From assembly GCA_024280785.1 (NCBI GenBank), contig JAJRPK010000024.1:1-7664 (forward strand): DNA of 7,664 nucleotides. The letters run 5' to 3'. This DNA comes from Gammaproteobacteria bacterium (GTDB lineage Bacteria; Pseudomonadota; Gammaproteobacteria; Pseudomonadales; UBA7434). The notes beneath the pieces were generated by a model. That model was given only the letters and a program-made list of their open reading frames with translations. It was not told where the DNA came from and did not search any database. Numbering within the stretch: the stretch's first letter is position 1; each line of letters starts with the position of its first letter. The position numbers and the translations under genes were made by a program. This document shows positions 6,118-7,664 of the stretch, one piece after another.

Positions 6118-6156
6118 GGTCAGTGCTAATGATCAGTGCTAATGATCAGTGCTAAT
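6118..6156. repeat. Three tandem 13-bp repeats starting at the gph stop codon
   Basis: Plus-strand copies are GGTCAGTGCTAAT (6118-6130), GATCAGTGCTAAT (6131-6143) and GATCAGTGCTAAT (6144-6156). A decayed fourth copy with eight matches may occupy 6105-6117. The gph stop (minus-strand TAG, 6154-6152) is in the last copy, and each copy supplies another TAG downstream, covering all three frames. The sequence is unrelated to the 11-bp repeat at the trpD stop, but the arrangement is the same. Confidence 0.9.
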
Positions 6157-6877
6157 GTCCGCTAAAGTAATCTGACAGATCACTGACGACCCAATCGGGG
6201 TTATCTGCGCCGTCACGATCGGCCGCATAAATAGCTTGGCCGTGGTTATAGCCGTAATCGACTCCCAGCACCGCCACCCCTGCAGCCCGCGCCGCCTGAA
6301 TATCGTTGAGTGAGTCACCTACCATCAAGCTTTGTTCACGGCTTACTTTAAAATGTTCCAATACATGCAATAGCGGCTGGGGATCCGGCTTTTTATTGGC
6401 CAGAGTATCGCCGGACACTTGCAACGAAAAATACTGGTCGATGCCGCAGCTTGCCAGCACTTTTTGAGTAAATCTAGCTGGCTTATTGGTCACACATGTC
6501 AGTATGATTTGCTGTTGAATTAAAAAGTCTAACGACTGCTTAACCCCGGGATACAATTGGCTAAGTCGATCGCAACAAAGCTCGTAATAATCAAAAAACA
6601 GCAGTTGAGCCCGGTCGAGGAGTGATTGATCTACCCGGGTTTCATCTACACCGCTTGCGGCAGCGAGTGCTCGACGAATAAGGATATAGGAACCGTTACC
6701 CACCCAATGCCTAACCTGCGCCTCACCCGGGGCAAAGTAGCCCATGGCAACCATTGTTTCGTCGAGCGCAATGGCAATATCGGGAACACTATCAATCAGC
6801 GTCCCGTCGAGGTCAAACATCACTAAATGCGTGTTTTGAGCATTGAAATTCAAGCTTTTCTTACCCCTATCCTCCAA
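6152..6877 (-). CDS. gph: Phosphoglycolate phosphatase (HAD superfamily)
   Basis: This HAD-family hydrolase most likely dephosphorylates 2-phosphoglycolate, a by-product of DNA end repair and oxygenation reactions. Its position between rpe and trpE is that of Pseudomonas gph. The 241 residues show motif I FDLDGTLIDS (21-30) with D22 nucleophile and D24 acid/base, motif II T130 in VTNKP, motif III K163 in NKKPDP, and motif IV MVGDSLNDIQAA (185-196) with D188 and D192 for Mg2+. A helical cap lies roughly at residues 35-110, and VRHWVGNG (55-62) is typical of Gph. The start is TTG at 6877, supported by GAGGAG eight bases upstream; another TTG at 6853 is the only close alternative before the conserved LVMFDLDGT. 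Substrate is inferred from family and synteny, because HAD enzymes are often promiscuous. Confidence 0.92.
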   Translation of the reverse strand: MEDRGKKSLNFNAQNTHLVMFDLDGTLIDSVPDIAIALDETMVAMGYFAPGEAQVRHWVGNGSYILIRRALAAASGVDETRVDQSLLDRAQLLFFDYYELCCDRLSQLYPGVKQSLDFLIQQQIILTCVTNKPARFTQKVLASCGIDQYFSLQVSGDTLANKKPDPQPLLHVLEHFKVSREQSLMVGDSLNDIQAARAAGVAVLGVDYGYNHGQAIYAADRDGADNPDWVVSDLSDYFSGH

Positions 6878-6885
6878 ACTTTAAT

Positions 6886-6891
6886 CTCCTC
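6886..6891 (-). promoter_or_regulatory. Ribosome binding site deciding the TTG start of gph
   Basis: GAGGAG on the minus strand lies eight bases before TTG at 6877. No in-frame ATG occurs upstream of the conserved LVMFDLDGT block, and the Met within that block would remove the first beta strand, so the TTG start is preferred. Confidence 0.7.
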
Positions 6892-7096
6892 AAACACTCA
6901 ATAGACTTGATTAAAGGGCAAAAAAAGCATAGTTTTAGCACCAGTTGTGTTGGATGTAGTCGCAAACGCCCTTTTTATCAGTGTTTATCCTCATTGAGCA
7001 TATTCACAGGTAGCAAGTGCACCTGGAGGGATTGCAACGACGTAACCAGGCTCTCCCCTGAGCCACACGCATAGCTTCTTTTAGGCCTTTATGGAC

Positions 7097-7120
7097 AAAA
7101 ACCGTAATGGAAAGCTACGG
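7097..7120 (-). terminator. Weak intrinsic terminator candidate downstream of rpe
   Basis: On the minus strand CCGTA (7120-7116) and TACGG (7106-7102) can form a five-pair stem around a nine-base loop, followed directly by five T residues (7101-7097). It lies about 200 bases after the rpe stop and before gph, so it could end rpe transcription. The short stem makes the call uncertain. Confidence 0.35.
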
Positions 7121-7323
7121 CCCAAGCCCCGCGTAGTTGGAATGGCCCAAGCGAAAGTCGATGATCGGCAATCGCCGGCTCGTTTCAGCTAGTATTCGCG
7201 GGCAGTCATTAATGCCGTTATAGATTCTCTGCTATCAAGCTGTAACGGTGATCCAGCACTTATACGCTAGCCACAAAGCCTATTGGTTTTTGGGTTGGTA
7301 TATAGCCACATATCCAGTCTTAC

Positions 7324-7664
7324 TCATCCCTTTGTGGGCATTTTTGCCTGGGCTAACTCTGCTCTCATCGCGTCGATAGCATCGACGTAACTACCTGTGT
7401 TAAAAATCGCCGAACCCGCGACAAAAGTATCGGCGCCCGCCTCAGCAATCTCTCGAATATTTTTCGCCGAAACGCCACCGTCAACTTCAAGTCGAATATC
7501 TTTATCCACCGAATCAATTAACTCGCGAACTTCTGCCAGCTTCGACAAGGTTGACGGAATAAACGACTGCCCACCAAATCCCGGGTTAACCGACATCAGC
7601 AAAATTATGTCCAGTTTATCCATCACATAGGCCGCCACGTCTAGCGGAGTGGCGGGGGTAAATA
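7324..7664 (-). CDS. rpe: Ribulose-phosphate 3-epimerase, N-terminal part outside window
   Basis: Rpe interconverts ribulose 5-phosphate and xylulose 5-phosphate in the pentose phosphate pathway. The last 113 codons are present and the gene continues past the right edge. The visible part begins FTPATPLD, close to the NPATPL of other Rpe, and then shows YVMDKLDIILLMSVNPGFGG with the conserved phosphate-side glycine loop. It continues through IRLEVDGGVS with the catalytic Asp and FVAGSAIF, the final phosphate-binding segment. The GTG at 7638 is an internal Val, not a start, because the homologous frame is open upstream of it. The order rpe-gph-trpE matches pseudomonads, but 446 bases separate rpe from gph here, so the two may not share a transcript. 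Confidence 0.95.
   Translation of the reverse strand, partial: FTPATPLDVAAYVMDKLDIILLMSVNPGFGGQSFIPSTLSKLAEVRELIDSVDKDIRLEVDGGVSAKNIREIAEAGADTFVAGSAIFNTGSYVDAIDAMRAELAQAKMPTKG

Larger units (their letters stand above)
6878..7323. other. 446-base gene-free gap between rpe and gph with several inverted repeats
   Basis: No convincing gene or riboswitch class is recognised. Visible structures are: GGCTC/GAGCC (7049-7053/7060-7064); CCTGG/CCAGG (7022-7026/7046-7050), which overlaps it and could not fully form at the same time; CTACG/CGTAG near 7115-7136; CGGC/GCCG (7166-7169/7174-7177); CCGTTA/TAACGG (7215-7220/7243-7248) enclosing ATAG/CTAT; and AAAGGGC/GCCCTTT (6913-6919/6968-6974) just upstream of the gph ribosome site. 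GGCCCAAGC occurs twice (7119-7127, 7144-7152) and TGTGGCTA occurs twice on the minus strand (near 7304-7311 and 7268-7275). The density suggests a structured transcript, a processed rpe 3' region or an intergenic repeat element; none can be chosen from sequence alone. Confidence 0.5.

Noticed and set aside
6118..6156. CRISPR array or attachment site
   Set aside because: Units are contiguous 13-mers without spacers, there are no cas genes, and no integrase or tRNA is nearby.
6913..6974. AAAGGGC/GCCCTTT hairpin as a terminator or riboswitch before gph
   Set aside because: The loop is 48 bases long and the stem only seven pairs; a run of seven T residues at 6927-6921 (minus strand) is not preceded by a stable stem. 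Kept only as part of the gap description.
7011..7320. Possible decayed gene on the minus strand in the rpe-gph gap
   Set aside because: The frame has several stops and no recognisable protein motif; its readable stretches are not enough to call a pseudogene.

Overview
The window is a stretch of core chromosome from a gammaproteobacterium, probably near the Pseudomonas/Cellvibrio-type marine lineages. Three things point there. The gene order rpe - gph - trpE - trpG - trpD - trpC, followed by a convergent crp/vfr and an OsmC-like gene, matches the Pseudomonas neighbourhood. The CRP protein is close to Pseudomonas Vfr. TrpC is a monofunctional indole-3-glycerol-phosphate synthase without a fused TrpF. 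Base composition looks moderate rather than GC-rich. In P. aeruginosa PAO1 the R/F pyocin cluster lies between trpE and trpG; here the two genes overlap by one base, so this is an uninterrupted version. I cannot name the genus.

Layout from left to right. Positions 1-738 (minus strand) hold an OsmC/YhfA-like thiol peroxidase-fold gene. It is followed by a translationally coupled VOC-family (glyoxalase/dioxygenase fold) gene that starts at TTG and runs off the left edge. Positions 739-999 are the divergent osmC/crp control region, with a perfect TGTGA-N6-TCACA CRP box that suggests autoregulation. crp runs on the plus strand from a GTG at 1000 to 1635. From 5808 down to 1664, on the minus strand, lies trpE-trpG-trpD-trpC. 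Upstream of trpE is a 343-base region with a good sigma70 promoter, a possible TrpR-like operator and a short leader ORF containing Trp-Arg-Trp codons. gph (6152-6877) precedes that region. A 446-base gene-free gap follows, and the 3' part of rpe enters from the right edge.

How the genes work together. TrpE and TrpG form anthranilate synthase, TrpD adds phosphoribosyl, and TrpC closes the indole ring, giving chorismate to indole-3-glycerol phosphate; trpF and trpBA must lie elsewhere. The leader ORF suggests that translation of Trp codons feeds back on trpE expression. I see no canonical intrinsic terminator there, so the mechanism may not be classical attenuation. Rpe and Gph are carbon-metabolism and salvage enzymes commonly found beside trpE in pseudomonads.

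No new multi-gene system is visible. The items most worth a second look are the trp leader and its possible long-range pairing with the trpE start, two unrelated short tandem repeats that begin exactly at the stop codons of trpD and gph, a four-residue-periodic histidine repeat in the VOC protein, and the structured but gene-free rpe-gph gap.
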